DNA of 64,000 bases, from the NCBI RefSeq assembly GCF_001625215.2, contig NC_030384.2:41512390-41576389 (forward strand), read 5' to 3'. Position 1 is the first letter of the stretch, and the number at the start of each line of letters is the position of its first letter. Both the position numbers and the translations under genes were made by a program. The notes under the pieces are model-generated. The model ran no database searches, was not told the DNA's origin, and was given only the letters and a program-made list of their open reading frames with translations. Origin of the DNA: Daucus carota subsp. sativus. Its lineage: Eukaryota > Streptophyta > Magnoliopsida > Apiales > Apiaceae. This document shows, piece after piece, positions 22,861-36,308 of the stretch.

Positions 22861-25800
22861 ACCTTTATTAATCTACCGTTAAATATTTAATTTTTTCTCA
22901 AATACAGTTCCTTTGTCCCAATCAATTCTTTACATTGGGGCTGGGCACGATGGTTAAGATAAATTATAAAGTAGTGTGAAACAGTAAGAAAAGTATATAA
23001 AGTGGTGGGTATTTAATTTATAGATTACATAAGGGAATAAAAGTGGTGGGTGAATCATATTTATATTATGAAAGTTTACTACTTTTAGAAAGTTTTGAAA
23101 TGTAAAGAATTGAAATGGACATCTAAAAAAGGAAAGCGTAAAGAAATGAATGGGATGGAGGGAGTAATATCTAAGAATATACATGATGTGCTCTAAGGTT
23201 TGATAAAAATAAAATCTTAATTAGTATACAACTAGTCCTCGGTTGGAAGAAAAGAAATTGTATGGAGTGAAATTAAATCTGTATTATTCTGGGGACATTT
23301 ATTTGTAATTTTCATTTATTCATCTATTTCATTTTTATGCTTTGAATAATATCTGAAACCCACCAATTTGGGAGTGGAAGTTTCATACTCCTTGCTATTC
23401 ATTTTCTCCAGTGTCCTCATAAAAAATTGCAATCTTTTTTTCACTCTTCCCTCCTAAACCTTTACTTTAGTATATAACTCTCTTTCCTGCCTTATTTCAT
23501 TCATCCTGCTGAATAATATATGGGGCGTTTGACTAGTCCAAAATTCACATTTTGACTTATGTTTCATATGCCAATAAAATTTTCCAGATCGTGATGCTTG
23601 GAATACAAGGGGAAAGATCTCATGCCTCAGTCATGGCCATGTGTTTCAATCGGCAAGGGGACTTGCTTTTTGCAGGATACGCTGATGGGCATTATACTGT
23701 TTGGGATGTCCAGAAAGCTACTTCTCTTAAAATCATTAGGGAACACAAGGCACCAGTGGTGCACATATTTTATCTTGGACTGGATTCTCAAACCAGTCGG
23801 CAGTTTAATGTGGTTAGTGGTGACAGTAAAGGGGTGATTAAGGTGATACACTTTAAATATGTTCCATGGATGAATAGGATATCCATAAATAAACAAGTGG
23901 TGAGCCTCTACCCTTGCATGCATAAATTTCATTGAAACATTTGTGCTGAACATATTTTTTCATTAATGATACTTTTAAGCATATTCAAATTTAGTAACGT
24001 TGATCCATTACTTGAGCAGACTCTTCTTGATGAAACAACAAGCACAGTTGTTTGTGCTTGTCCTTTGCTCTTTGACGAATATTCTGGAGGTGCCTTGACT
24101 TCTGCCCAGGGGAGTGCTACAGTAAATAGCAGTAGTATTGGAAGCATGATGGGAGGTGTAGTCGGGGGTGACTGGAAACTGTTTGAGGGCTCTTCTGTGG
24201 TTGAAGAAGGTGTGGTCATATTTGTCAGTCATCAGTCAGCATTGGTGGTACGTAATTTCTAAAAGATTCTCCAAATACTGTGGACCCTCCTTCCTGCACA
24301 TGCATGTCCATAAGAATGTAAGCGCTCTTTGTAATCAATGTTATATGTTGTGTTCTTGTGGAGTGCAGGCAAAAGTCAATCCAGGTGTTGAAGTCTATGC
24401 ACAACTTCCGAGACCTGAAGGGGTTCGGGAGGGGTGTATGCCTTATGCCGCCTGGAAATACATGAGACAACCATTCACTTCTATTAACGGTATGTGTTAA
24501 ATGAGTTTATTAATTTGATGCGAGTGGTTTCTAAGATGACTATTATTTCCTAGTGCTTCACACCCTCTTTCTATAGATAACAACTTATATTATAATATAT
24601 ATATCAGTTATTTATTTATATAATATCAACAATACATTTTTGATGTAAAATATTGAATATGAATAACTCAGTGATGCAGTAAATGTATTAGACTCTATAA
24701 AGATAGAAAATATTATAGCAGGCTACATATGTATTAAAAAAAAGAAGTGTTTGTCACTTTCTTTTCTATATATTTAATGCACATAATTACAAATTAGGAA
24801 AGCACATCTGATTATTCTGGATCAAGGACTAACACATGTCAAATAATGATGATTGTAATAAGTTACCTCTATGGATTAATGAAAATTTGAGATAATATAT
24901 ATTGGTTGTTATGTATGGGTGTAACTGACCCAAATAAAATTTCAAAAGCAGAGAATAATTTATTCAACTATTATAAGTATACATATTTATTGTAGATGTG
25001 CCTGACAAATCATCAGAGAGAGTTGGGCTGCTTGCGCTTGCATGGGATCGGAAAGTTCAGGTTGCAAGGTTGGTAAAGTCGGAGCTAAAAATATTTAGGA
25101 AGATGACACTTAAAAGCTCAGCTGTAGGGGTGACATGGTTGGATGACCAGGTATCTTTTTTTTTTATTAGGTTATGCTTGTGGCTTGAAGGTCTCTGGTG
25201 CAGTTCATCCCCCCCCCCCCCCCCCCCCCCCCCCTCCCCCAACACACACACACCAACACAGACATAGATTCATTTTGAATATTTGTCATGTGTTAATTTA
25301 AAATAGTAAGAAAATGTTATTTGTTGTTTGTACAGTTGTTAGTGGTTCTTACATCAGATGGACAACTATGTTTGTTTGAAACTGAAGAAGGGATTCTGAT
25401 TCACCAGACAAGTTTTGCTGTGGATGGATCTCGAGCAGATGATCTCATAGCCTACCATTCCCAGTTCAGTACTACTTCTGGAAGCCCAGAAAAAGCATAT
25501 CATAATTGTGTAGCAATATCTGGTGCTTCTATTTATGTACTTGGGCCAAAGCAGCTTACTGTTTCTTGCCTTCTTCCCTGGAAGGAGAGGATTGAAGTTT
25601 TACGAAAAGCAGGAGACTGGATAGGTGCCTTAAACATGGCAATTTCACTTTATAATGGGGACACCCATGGAGTCATTGATTTTCCTAGGACATCAGATGA
25701 AGTGAACAATACTGTTATGCCCTACCTAGTAGAGTTACTTTTATCTTATGTTGATGAAGTATTTTCATACATATCAGTAGCATTCTGCAACCAGATTGGC

Positions 25801-28800
25801 AAGCTGGATCAGTTAGAGGACTCCAGCACTAGTGGTTCTGTACATTCCGAGATAGAAGAGCAGTTTACTCGTGTCGGTGGTGTTGCTGTAGAGTTTTGTG
25901 TTCATATCAAGAGAACTGATGTTCTTTTTGATGAAATTTATTCTAGATTTGTTTCTGTTAAACATAAAGGTACGCTTGTGTTGATAAAGTCCTAATTGTT
26001 GTGCCACTGTGTTCTCTTCTTGCCATGCAGTCTTAGATATAGGGTCTGATATGTTTTAAACACACTGAAGATTTGTGCCTAAAACTAGTTTTTAAGCAAA
26101 AAAAAGGAAAGATATATGCCAGGAATCTTGATAATGAGAGGAGACAGGTGCCTTAAGTATTACTCTTTTTTACAATTTTGTAGCAATACAGATATGTAGT
26201 AACTTTATATTGTTAATTTACTAGGCATACATATTTCATACAGCAGCATTCTATGCTTCTTGATACTGAATTTGGTGAATATTCTTTCTCCCACCTATTG
26301 TTTTGCACAGATACATTTTTGGAGCTTTTGGAACCATATATATTGAATGACAAGCTTGGATCCCTTCCACCTGAGGTATAGCTAATATGTTAATTGCTAC
26401 ATTTAGAGTATTTAAGTAAAATTATGATAGAATCTCCTTTTCCAATCCTCTGATGTATGTCAAATGTTATATATTTTTGGGCAAAGATTATGCAAGCACT
26501 GGTAGAGCATTATAGCATGAAAGGTTGGCTGCAGCGAATCGAACAATGTGTGCTGCACATGGACATATCTTCCTTGGATTTCAATCAGGTTCATTGAGTT
26601 ATAAAAATTACATTTCAATTAATGGTTGTTAAATTTTTGAAATACAAATGGTGGACTTACAAATGGCTGATATTCGCCATGACATTATTAATATGTTACA
26701 GACACTTGCTACTTGCTAGTTGTAAATGAAGAGTTAGTTGAGAGATATGTGCATAGTTCTGCAGGTTAAAATTTGGATTGAGTGTTTAAATGAGGCTAGG
26801 CCAAGAATTGGAATGTGAACTGCCAAATATATTCTTCTCTATATGTCTCTTTAAAAGTTCATCTACTAGTCCCGAACTCCCCATCTTCCTCTTTGATCTT
26901 TCAAAGATCAATTAAGACTTCACACTTTTAGCTGTTAACTTTATTTAAAGGAGCCTGTAATTAGTTCCTATCTATGCTGTAGGTTGTCCGCTTGTGCCGG
27001 GAGCACAGGTTGTATGGTGCACTGATATATTTGTTTAACAAAGGTCTGGATGATTTCAGAACACCATTAGAGGAGCTTTTAGTTGTTTTACAAAATAGCC
27101 AAAAAGACATTGCTGCTTCCATTGGGTATGTTTCCTGTGTCTGTTCTATTGCATGACAGTTACTTTTGCTTGGCATATCTTTCTTCAATTGTTTGTGCAT
27201 TGTGATGCTCATTAGCTTATGGACATTATGGGGTGGTAACAGAGCCTCTTTTTGTAAGTTTTCTCTTATACATGATAATAATGGAACAGATTTTTTTATA
27301 TGGCAGAAAGTTGATATAACATAGACGTTCTTGAATTATTTTTTTATATTTATTAAAAACTATACTTATAATATTATTTCAGTATGTTTATGCTGAAAAG
27401 TTACTTCTAATATAATTGCAGAATGTTTACTGTAGAGACAGAATGCTAATATTGTAATCAATTAGGCAAAAAACGAAGTGTAATTAAGTCTAACATAGAT
27501 AAAACTGTCAAGGGGACAAATTAAATGTATATGGCAGGGACTCTACAAAGTTAATTGACAATTCTAAAATGTGGTCTGACTCTTTTATTATTTTCTGTTG
27601 AATAACAAAACATGAAGAGCACTTGAATTGCCAACATGAAACTGTTTGTGCTTTCATGACAAGTAGATAATCCTTTTTCTAGTCTATAGAAGTTGGTATT
27701 CACATTATTGCATGTAAAAACAGGTACAGGATGCTTGTTTACCTGAAGTACTGTTTTTTAGGCCGTGCATTTCCTCCAGGTATGGTGTTTTATTGTAATG
27801 TACACGGATGAATAGACTCTGTTGAAATTAGTAGCTAACAGTTATTTATATGACAATATTATGGCTTGGACATGGAATTTTTATATTATGCACTTTTTAT
27901 TGGATGGCAAGTCGATATAAGTTTCTATACGAAATTACTTCCCAAGTGTTCCAAATGAACATGTAAGCAACACATGCAATTGAAGAGTATGTAAAAAAAC
28001 CAAACCGTTATTTACATAAAAAAAATTCCCAGGGCTTTAAGCCTGATGTTTTCTACTTATAGTATACAGTAGTTTCATACCAAGTCAGAGGCCAAAACCT
28101 TCCTCTACCTCCTAAAACTTAAATATCCTCCTTTGCACCTTAAACAAAGCACTCCATTGTTCCCATCTCTACAATAAGCATTTATCATCTGTAAGCCAAT
28201 GGTGAGAAATAACCATCATTCGAGAAAGTTTTGACTGAAAATTTGCAAATTTTATTACCTAAGAAAAGAGCTAGAGCATGTCAATCCTAAAAAGTTACCA
28301 GCACACTAATAGTTTTTCTAGGAACTAAAGCATTTTGGTTAGTTATCTTTTTGTATGCAACTTCTGAAAATAATTAGAAAAGAATATATAATTTGTATTG
28401 CAGGACCAGGAATTCTTTCTCCAACACGCTTACAGTCTGTTCGAAGAGAACTTGTACAATTTTTACTGGAGGATTCCAAGATTCCAAGTTCACCTGGACC
28501 TGCAAGCTCATGCTTAACGCCGCACCCAAACCTATTTCATTTGTTATTTTTGGACACGGAAGCTACTTTAGATGTTCTGAAGTGGGCATTTGTAGAAGAT
28601 GAAGTTCAAAAATCAGACCATCCTTCACCTGTATCAGCCCTCTCAAATATGGACTCCACAAAAGATCAATTCTTCCAGAATTTGTTGCAGAAGACGATTG
28701 ATGTTCTTGCTGTAATCATTGATCAAAGATGCTCCCCAAATAACAGATCTGTCAGTAACTATGATGTCGAATTTAAAGAAATTTGGCCTTCAAAGAAAGA

Positions 28801-31800
28801 CATTAGTCATGTCATTGACTTTGTTGCCTACTATATCTCGTGCCAAAAGGCTACTGTCTCGAAGAATATATTGGGTGAAATATTAGTGTACCTGACATCA
28901 ACAGCGGATGTTGATATTCATCCAATGGTTTCAAGACAGAATCTACAAGCTTTTAGAAAAAGAGAAAAGCAAGTTCTTGAAATTCTGGAAGTAGTGAACG
29001 AGACAGATTGGGATGCGTCATACTTGTTAAGTTTGTGCGAGGAAGCACAGTTTTACCAGGTAACTTCACCACATTCTGCGGTCTTTCACATTATTTGATA
29101 TATACATGTAAGTGTATGAGCAGAAATTTGCTTGACTGTTGTTCTCTATGTAGACAAGCCATGATAAACAATGAATGTTGACCAGTTCTGTCATATGTTT
29201 ATATAGGTTTGTGGTTTCATTCATGCAATTGGACATCAGAATCTTGCTGCTTTGGAGAGCTATATGAAAGATGCTGAAGAACCAATCCATGCCTTTTCCT
29301 TTATAAGTTCTACACTGCTTCAACTTCATGGAAATCTTTCCGATGCTTTTCTATCAGAAATTATGTCACGAATTCCAGATTTGGTCAAATTAAGCAGGTG
29401 AGAATTCATAACTATGTTTTAGTGTTGTTTCACATGAAATGTGATATGTTTATATTGACAGAATTTCGACTCTGCTTGATACTAGCTGTCTTGTTCTTAA
29501 ACATTTTCAGAGAGGGCACATTCTTTTTGGTGGTTGAGCATTTCGGCAGCGATCATGATCGTGCTTTACGTGAGATGGAATCGTGTCCTAAAAGCCTCTT
29601 CCTCTATCTAAAGACTATAATGGAAGCTCACACGAAGGGGTCTCTTAACTTTTTGTGTTTCAAGAAAGGTGATAATGTAAATATTCGCAGTGGAAGAAGG
29701 AATAGATGTCATCCTAATAGAATTGAGACGTACATGGAAAGGATTTCTGAATTTCCAAAGTTGATGCGTGATAATCCAGTTCATGTAACAGATAATATAG
29801 TTGAACAGTATCTTGAGGTAAAATTCTGACTGTCTAGCAGGTGGTGCATGCTCTACTTAAGTGATTCGGTTGTTGCATATGCACTTTTGTACTATTGAGT
29901 GCAATCTTAGAGAAAGGGTAATTGTTATTCTTTTTATTCTTTTGATTGCGGGCTGGTTCTAAGGGCGACTGTGATTTGTTGTTGATTGGGGGTCGGTTTT
30001 GTTTAACGGTAGTGTCCAACTTGTTTAAATAGCGCCTTTGCTCCTTTAGCATCACATAATGTTACAAATTTCTGCATATATACTGTATAGTATCCAGCAG
30101 TTGTTTCATAATAATTATTATATATTTCTATAATCTACTGAATAGCTGCAATGTCTACATGAGTGTGGGAATTGCATAACGAATTTTCTAGGAACACACA
30201 ACTTATAGCTTAAGCATGTTTCTGATGTTTTTGCAGCTATTATGTCAATATGAACCCAGTTCGGTACTCAATTTCCTGGAGACTTTTGAGAACTATAGGG
30301 TCGAACACTGTTTACGTTTGTGTCAGAAGTATGGGGTGGTAGATGCTACTGCTTTTTTATTAGAACGGGTTGGTGATGTTGGCACTGCTCTCTCACTTAC
30401 TCTTTCGGTCCTCGATGACAAATTTACCATTCTTGGTACCACTGTTCAAGATTTACTTTCTAAATCTAGTATGAAGAGTTTCAACACTGTTTTGCAGAAG
30501 AAAGAGGTGCACAATCTCTTAAAGTTTCTCATCATGGATCAACTATTGTGTCCTATGCATATTAAACATAGCTTTTTGTTCAGGTAAATGACATACTTGA
30601 GATAGTGCGTGCCTGTATTGGACTATGCCAGCGGAACAGCCCTCGAATGGATTTTGACGAGTCTGAGTCCCTCTGGTTCCGATTACTTGATTCGTAAGTT
30701 CTTAATGTGTAGGGTTATATACTTTTTCTTTTGAGGTCATTTACTATGGAGTAATTTATTTGATTAAGGATCCTTGTAATCATATAGCTATTATCTTAAC
30801 CCCCTGTTTTCTTAACATAATAGGCAAATATAATTTTTCACGTGTTTAAACAGAGACAAATACTTGCTTATATGTTAATATATAAATCGTTGCGCTAGGT
30901 ACTTTTTTTTACAAATGATTGTTACATTAAGCTTATTATAAGCCCTTTGAAGCTTATTGAGCAAAGATGTCCTTATTGTACTAAAACAATTTAATATAAT
31001 TTTTGCGCAAAACATTTGCCCTCACTGCTTTCTGTTTTATGATAGCATTTCTATTTTAATTCTAGATTAGTCTGAATTCATCGATTCGTGTGTGTGGTTC
31101 AGGATTAAGTCTGAGTTGTATTGACAAGGTAAATGGGTCGATAGTATTATGTAATCTGCACATTCTCCTGGTGGCTTGCTACTTGACATATCTCCTTTTC
31201 CTTGCTCCACAATACAACTGCTTTGCTAAAAGTTCTTATAGAAACTACTGAATTCCAATACAGGTTTTGTGAACCATTGATTGATTCCTACAGCACCAAA
31301 GTGAATTCTGAGGGAAAATTTAGCACGGATACTTTAGCTAACTCATTGGACAGCGAAGAAAATAAATCAGGGTACGGAATCAGGTGGAAGCTATCAAGAT
31401 TTGAAAAAAGTGCTTACATTTTAAGGAAATTGTTTTCTTTGTTCATTAAAGAGATTGTTGAGGGAATGATTGGTTACGTCCGCCTTCCGACCATTATGAT
31501 GAAACTCCTATCTGATAATGGTAGCCAGGAATTTGGTGATTTTAAAGTGACTATCTTGGGAATGCTTGGGACATATGATTTTGAAAGAAGGATTTTGGTA
31601 TGTTTACTGTTCAGATTCTTTGTTTTTCTTCTATTTTTTTTTTTATTTTTTATTAACAGCTAGTCAGAATCCCTTGCTTAAAAAATTGTTATGATCTTAA
31701 TTGCATATTCACCGTAATTTAGATGGTAAACAAAGAGGTGTTGATGTGTGCTCCATATAATCAACTTGAGTCTGATAAACCATCCATGGGATTTATATGT

Positions 31801-34800
31801 TGTTTGTAACAAATGTGGAGCATGTATCTATGGAATTAATTGTTGATTAACTTATTTTATTATAATGGTAAATTATTTGTAGCTAATAAATCTCTTTTAT
31901 TTAATAAGTTGGGATATAAACATTAGGTAGTAGTTATTGACCATGATTAATTTTCTTTAAACTAAGATTAACTCATTCTCCAAGTTTTAGGATAAATATT
32001 TAAACAGGTGAAAGCACCGTTGGTTTAATCGTCCCAAACTACATTATATCTAATCTTTCAATTGAAAAAACACAATATTGAGGCATGCTCACGTTCCTTG
32101 GAATTAATCTGCAGTAATTTATCAAACAATCCCCAAAATCCTCAATCACATCATCTTGAACATCTCGAACATCTCGAATTCTAAAGTTTCGTTGTGTCCG
32201 ACAATATTGCTGAGCAGACTAGCAATACAGTAGAGCATTAATACACACCGGACATGATGGTATAACCTCAAACATTCTTACTTCTCAATTTTGGATTAGT
32301 AGGTAAACAATAAGATGTAACCCTCTATACTTTTTTTTGGGCTTTTCATAGGATCTATAATTGTCTCAAGTTCTCCCAGAATCTAGATATATAAGTCACC
32401 CATCGACCTTCAACTTCCTGAATCTTGTGATGTGCGTTACACATCATATAACACCCTGACTTAACATTGTTCCAGTACCAGTGATCCCCCATCAACAGTA
32501 TAAGTTTGGGGAATGCTAAATTAAGAGCCTTGTCGTTTCATTAAATAGATCTAAAGTCACACTATGTCCCACTCTTTAGAGCCTGACACCATGAGGCTAT
32601 TACCCTTTAGGTCCTGCCACCATAAGCCTATTACTCTTTAGTGCTTGTCACAATGAGACTATTAACTGTAGCTATATCAAAACAAGGTGAGTAGATGTTA
32701 GGTGAGGATGGTGATTATGATTATCTGGAAAAACGAGTCTCTTAAAATATCAGTATCCATTCCTATGCTGATAAACTTCCTTCACTCCCGTTTTAACAAG
32801 ATACATACATACATCTCTGAGGGAAGAGGAAAACATTCATACATACATATATATACATGTATATGTATGTATACATCTCTAAGGGAAGAGGAAAACATTC
32901 ATGGCATACTTAGGTAGCGCTTGAACTACAGTTTTGAAAGAATCTTGTTGTCCCAACTTTGAATCGGATGTATAATGCGATCCTTTAAGTACCCCAGCAT
33001 AGCTGATCTATTTCTACTCATCATGGCTAGGAAGACCCAGATAAAAGCCTCTTTCGTCTGCCTGCCAAATACCTAAATTTTTTAATTTCAGTAGTACCAT
33101 GGGTGTTTCTACTGAAGAACGCTGATGATCTAATCAAATTAATTTGTTTGATTGATGCTCTCTCCAATTGATGAAGAAGTCGCTGTTACTGAATACCTTC
33201 CTGGTAGGCATCTTTACAGGAAATAACAATCATTTGCAAACATTTCAGACATTGAAGGCGCTCCCATGGTCACTTTACACCATATATTCTTCCTGTCATC
33301 TCAAACCATTTATTCAATGCTTAAAACATGTCCATAGCACTGATAAAAATATGGTTATAAGGATCACCATGGCGAAGTCCTCTCGTAGGAATAATAGGAA
33401 AAGGGTCCTTTCCTCATGCACCAATTATATTGAACCAGGGAGATACAATTTGGAACCAGCCTCCCCCTAGATGGTAACGTGTTTTATATACTGTGAAAGA
33501 AGTGTTCGTTTGGTAAAGAATAATTCAACTTAAGAGTTTTATGTGAAGTCTCTTTTAAGTCGTCTTCGATTGGTTATAGGGGAAAATAGAGTTATTGGTT
33601 ATATATTGCCAACCTTTCCTTGGGGTACTTGTATGTCTAATATCTCTGGCCTTGTATTTAAAGACCAAAGAGCATGAGTGGCAAACTGGCAATTTCTTTG
33701 TATTTTAAGTACTAGTTTGATATGCTCTGGACTGTGTAGTTAATCTTTTAGGATATTCTCACCGTAAAAGAAGAGTAGGATTATATGTGATGATAAAATT
33801 AACCAGTAATTAATGCAAAGAGATACAACCATTGTGTAGAAGATATGAGAACAGTACGTTATAGGCAGTATATTCTGCACTGACTTATTTTTATCCCTTT
33901 ACTGATTGAATGAATTATTGACCGTTGATCTGAGTTACTGTTGTATATCTTAACATGTTTTACATCCAATTTAAGTGATTGTGACAAATTATATGGATGC
34001 TGTTGCATGTGTAGACAAAGTTTCTGTATTGACTAGTGCTGTATTTACAGGACACTGCTAAATCATTGATTGACGATGACAACTACTATACCATGAGCCA
34101 ACTGAAGAAGGGGGCTTCTCATGGGTATGGGCCTAAGAGTCTGTTATGTTGCATATGTAATTGCCCACTTTCGAGAAACTCCACAACCTCTAGAATTCAA
34201 GTATTCAGTTGTGGACATACAACCCATCTGCAGTGTGAACTTCAAGAAAATGAGGCATTACAGGGAGGATTTTCGGCAGGATGCCCCATATGTATACCTA
34301 AGAAGAACACTCAGGGTTCTAAAAGTAAGTCTGCCTATGCAGAGCCTGGATTAGTAAGAAGACCTTTGTCAAGAAACCAGCCAGCAGAAGGGAACAGCCT
34401 CCATCTAAATGATAGTGAAGCAGCTGAGAGTTCCTATGGTTATCATCCAATTTCAAGGGTTAGTATCTGTGATGTGTGTGTGTGTGTGTGTGTGTCTGTG
34501 TGTGTGTGTATTTGCGTGGCCTGAATTTATACTAACCAGATTGCCACTTGGGTGCAACAGTATGAAATCTTAACTAGTCTTCAGAAAGACAATAGTTTGA
34601 ATCATGTAGATAATACACCTCAGTTAAGACTTGCGCCACCAGCCCTTTATCATGAAAAGGTGAAGAACAATTTTTTTGGTGAAGCAAGTAGCAGTGGAAA
34701 GGTAAAGAAAGGAAATGATCTTTTAAGAGGAGAAAGTGTTGGTAATTCTGCAAAACTTCGAAAAACAAGTAAAAGCAAGCAACTTAGAGATTTAAAGTTG

Positions 34801-34985
34801 AAAGGATCTTCCATTCGATTTCCATTGAAAGCAAATATTTTTGGTAATTTATGATACAAATCTACATTTTTTTTCTGTACCCTAGAGACGATGCATTTTA
34901 TGATGCTACATATTTCTTTTGTGATTTGTGAACAAATGGTATTTGTTATTTAGGCAAGGAGATGATTAGCCGGAGGCTACACTAA
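20860..34985 (+). CDS. VPS8: VPS8-like CORVET tethering complex subunit (RING-H2 C-terminus)
   Basis: Nineteen coding exons: 20860-22137, 23588-23899, 24020-24247, 24369-24489, 24996-25150, 25336-25969, 26311-26375, 26487-26588, 26983-27125, 27724-27779, 28404-29059, 29207-29397, 29511-29817, 30237-30506, 30584-30693, 31264-31597, 34051-34458, 34561-34843 and 34954-34985, giving about 1,894 residues. VPS8 tethers early endosomes through Rab5-type GTPases before vacuolar fusion. The order is: an acidic, Ser-rich N-terminal tail; a WD40-like propeller (GDLLFAGYADGHYTVWDV); a long helical clathrin/VPS-type solenoid (GYRMLVYLKYC, FLETFENYRVEHCLRLCQKYG); and a RING-H2 at about residues 1686-1740 (CCIC, FSCGHTTHLQC, CPIC). 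The last two exons are joined because this gives the ending IFGKEMISRRLH; reading through the donor would instead stop at 34854. Intron 16 (31598-34050) holds a LINE fossil. Confidence 0.92.
22829..22858. repeat. (TA)n microsatellite
   Basis: About 15 TA units in VPS8 intron 1. Similar runs occur near 38418-38452, 38692-38719 and 61939-61959 in intergenic DNA. Confidence 0.95.
22905..23164. mobile_element. Stowaway-type (Tc1/mariner) MITE
   Basis: A 260-bp element bounded by TA on each side. The left terminus is cagttcctttgtccca and the right tgggatggagggag, the complement of the classic CTCCCTCCATCCCA Stowaway end. Subterminal inverted words aattctttacat / atgtaaagaatt extend the foldback. 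There is no coding capacity. It lies in VPS8 intron 1. Confidence 0.8.
25209..25234. repeat. Poly-C homopolymer tract
   Basis: Twenty-six consecutive C residues in VPS8 intron 5, followed by a short CA-rich stretch. The G-rich complement could form a quadruplex. The tract length is prone to sequencing error. Confidence 0.9.
32811..32902. repeat. 30-bp direct repeats with (TACA)n spacer
   Basis: Copies at 32811-32840 and 32873-32902 (acatctct then agggaagaggaaaacattcat) differ by one base and flank a 32-bp TACA/TATG-rich spacer. The pattern looks like slippage at a microsatellite inside VPS8 intron 16. Confidence 0.85.
32935..33445 (-). pseudogene. LINE (non-LTR retrotransposon) reverse transcriptase fossil
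   Basis: Translating the minus strand with frame changes and stops gives recognisable plant L1-type blocks in the right order. These are IIPTRGLRHGDP (near 33350-33395, family consensus GLRQGDPLSP), then MFANDCYFL (near 33214-33245, the FADD catalytic box with D to N), then YLGLPS followed by SRNRSAMLGYLKDRI and SWDNKILSK (about 32945-33045). Frameshifts and in-frame stops make it a dead copy. It lies antisense within intron 16 of VPS8, which at about 2.45 kb is the longest intron of that gene. Confidence 0.8.
34471..34510. repeat. (GT)n microsatellite
   Basis: About 20 GT units with one interruption, beginning just inside VPS8 intron 17, twelve bases after the donor site. Confidence 0.95.
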
Positions 34986-35109
34986 AACAGCAGATACCTT
35001 CAAGGGAATTATGGCTGGAGTATTTTCATGAATCTGCTCAACAGCATTAATAATTGCTTTGATGTAGAGGAAACAACGTCATTCAATGTCATGCGGAAGT
35101 GTTTTGACC

Positions 35110-35630
35110 CAGAGTAATATCCTGTATCAGTATAGACTCTATACGATGTTCCAGCTTGGGTTAACTCTTGCTTTTGGCTCTCTCATAAACTTCCAGTTGA
35201 ATGCGGTTTTAGGTAATTTGCAAGGCAATGTGATTACCTTGGAGATTTGTTATTGGCATCGTCCTTTCTTTGCCTTGGGGAATAATAAGGTAATTTTCCC
35301 CCAATTTCTCTGAAAATGCCTTAATTTGATATTTCTATACGTATAAAGATGTAATAACCAAACCTTTAAACCTAACTTATGGCTTTGCAGTTCCACGTTT
35401 CCATATTTTCACCCTATTTATCTACTTATACTGTTGATATGGAGAGACAAGTGTGGTAACTTGGCAAAATAGAGATGAAGCAAGGCGGAGAAGTACAAAG
35501 ATGTATGGGCCAATTATTGTAGAGTCAGTTTCCTTGCCAATGCTCCCCTATACGTATTAATTAGCAGCAAAACTCACCTGGCAATCAATTGGCATTTACC
35601 AGAACTTTGGTTTTTGAATTGCTATCTTCT
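35110..35630 (+). pseudogene. Decayed duplicate of sterol C-14 reductase 3' end
   Basis: The sequence runs colinear with about 19280-19780 of the intact gene: the end of intron 11, exon 12, intron 12, exon 13 and the start of the 3' UTR. Matching stretches include attaccttgg.gatttgttattggcat, the whole donor-intron-acceptor region (aaggtaattttt, taataacc, ggctttgcagttcc), tggagaga, gatgaagcaagg, tacaaagatgtatgggc and the post-stop stretch ttagca followed by caattggcat. The exon 12 acceptor region reads taggtaatttgc, which puts a stop in frame, and exon 13 carries an insertion. Because the intron is kept, this is a DNA-level duplicate, not a processed copy. It begins about 125 bp after the VPS8 stop. 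Confidence 0.9.
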
Positions 35631-36308
35631 GGTACAAGTCAAAACTTTCCATTACAATTATGTATATTGTTGTATAGATCAATTAAACACTTTATGCATG
35701 TTCCATTGACGGTTCTTATTATTTTTGCAAAGTTGTGGAAGTTTTTTCGTAAGTTTTTAAAATCTGAACTATTTTACAAAATAACAATATTTTGTATATA
35801 ACTGACTTAATTTACTTGTAAAATTGTATATGCTTTACTTCTATTTTTATTTTATTTTTGCCACAGAAGGAGATTTTATTAAAACCTCAAATCATGCAAC
35901 AATACATGTAAAAATTCCGAACGGACATTATCCAATTGCCAACAATTGAACTAGACCTAACTACATAATGTGTTATTTTATTCGCGGATTGCTAATAAAC
36001 TTTAAAGATATTGTTTGATCTTTAAACTCGGACAACATTGGCTTGCAACATCTGCTTGCATTATTATTCTGCATAGATTTGATACCTGACCGTTGCACTT
36101 CTGATTGCTTGGACAATAACGCTCTATAATTCTTATTACATTGTTTTTTAAAGTGTAAAGTAAAATGTAAATTAATTTTACTATCCTTTCTATGAAATGA
36201 AAGATGAGTAAAGAGATTATATCTGTCATTGATAGAAAGATGGACAAAGATGGGTAAAGAGGGGTAAAGAGATTTTATAGTGACAGAAAGATGGGTAAAG
36301 GGAGCTGT

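Noticed and set aside
23627..24470. Several minus-strand frames of 74-108 codons across VPS8 exons 2-4
   Set aside because: They overlap conserved VPS8 coding exons and look like antisense shadows.
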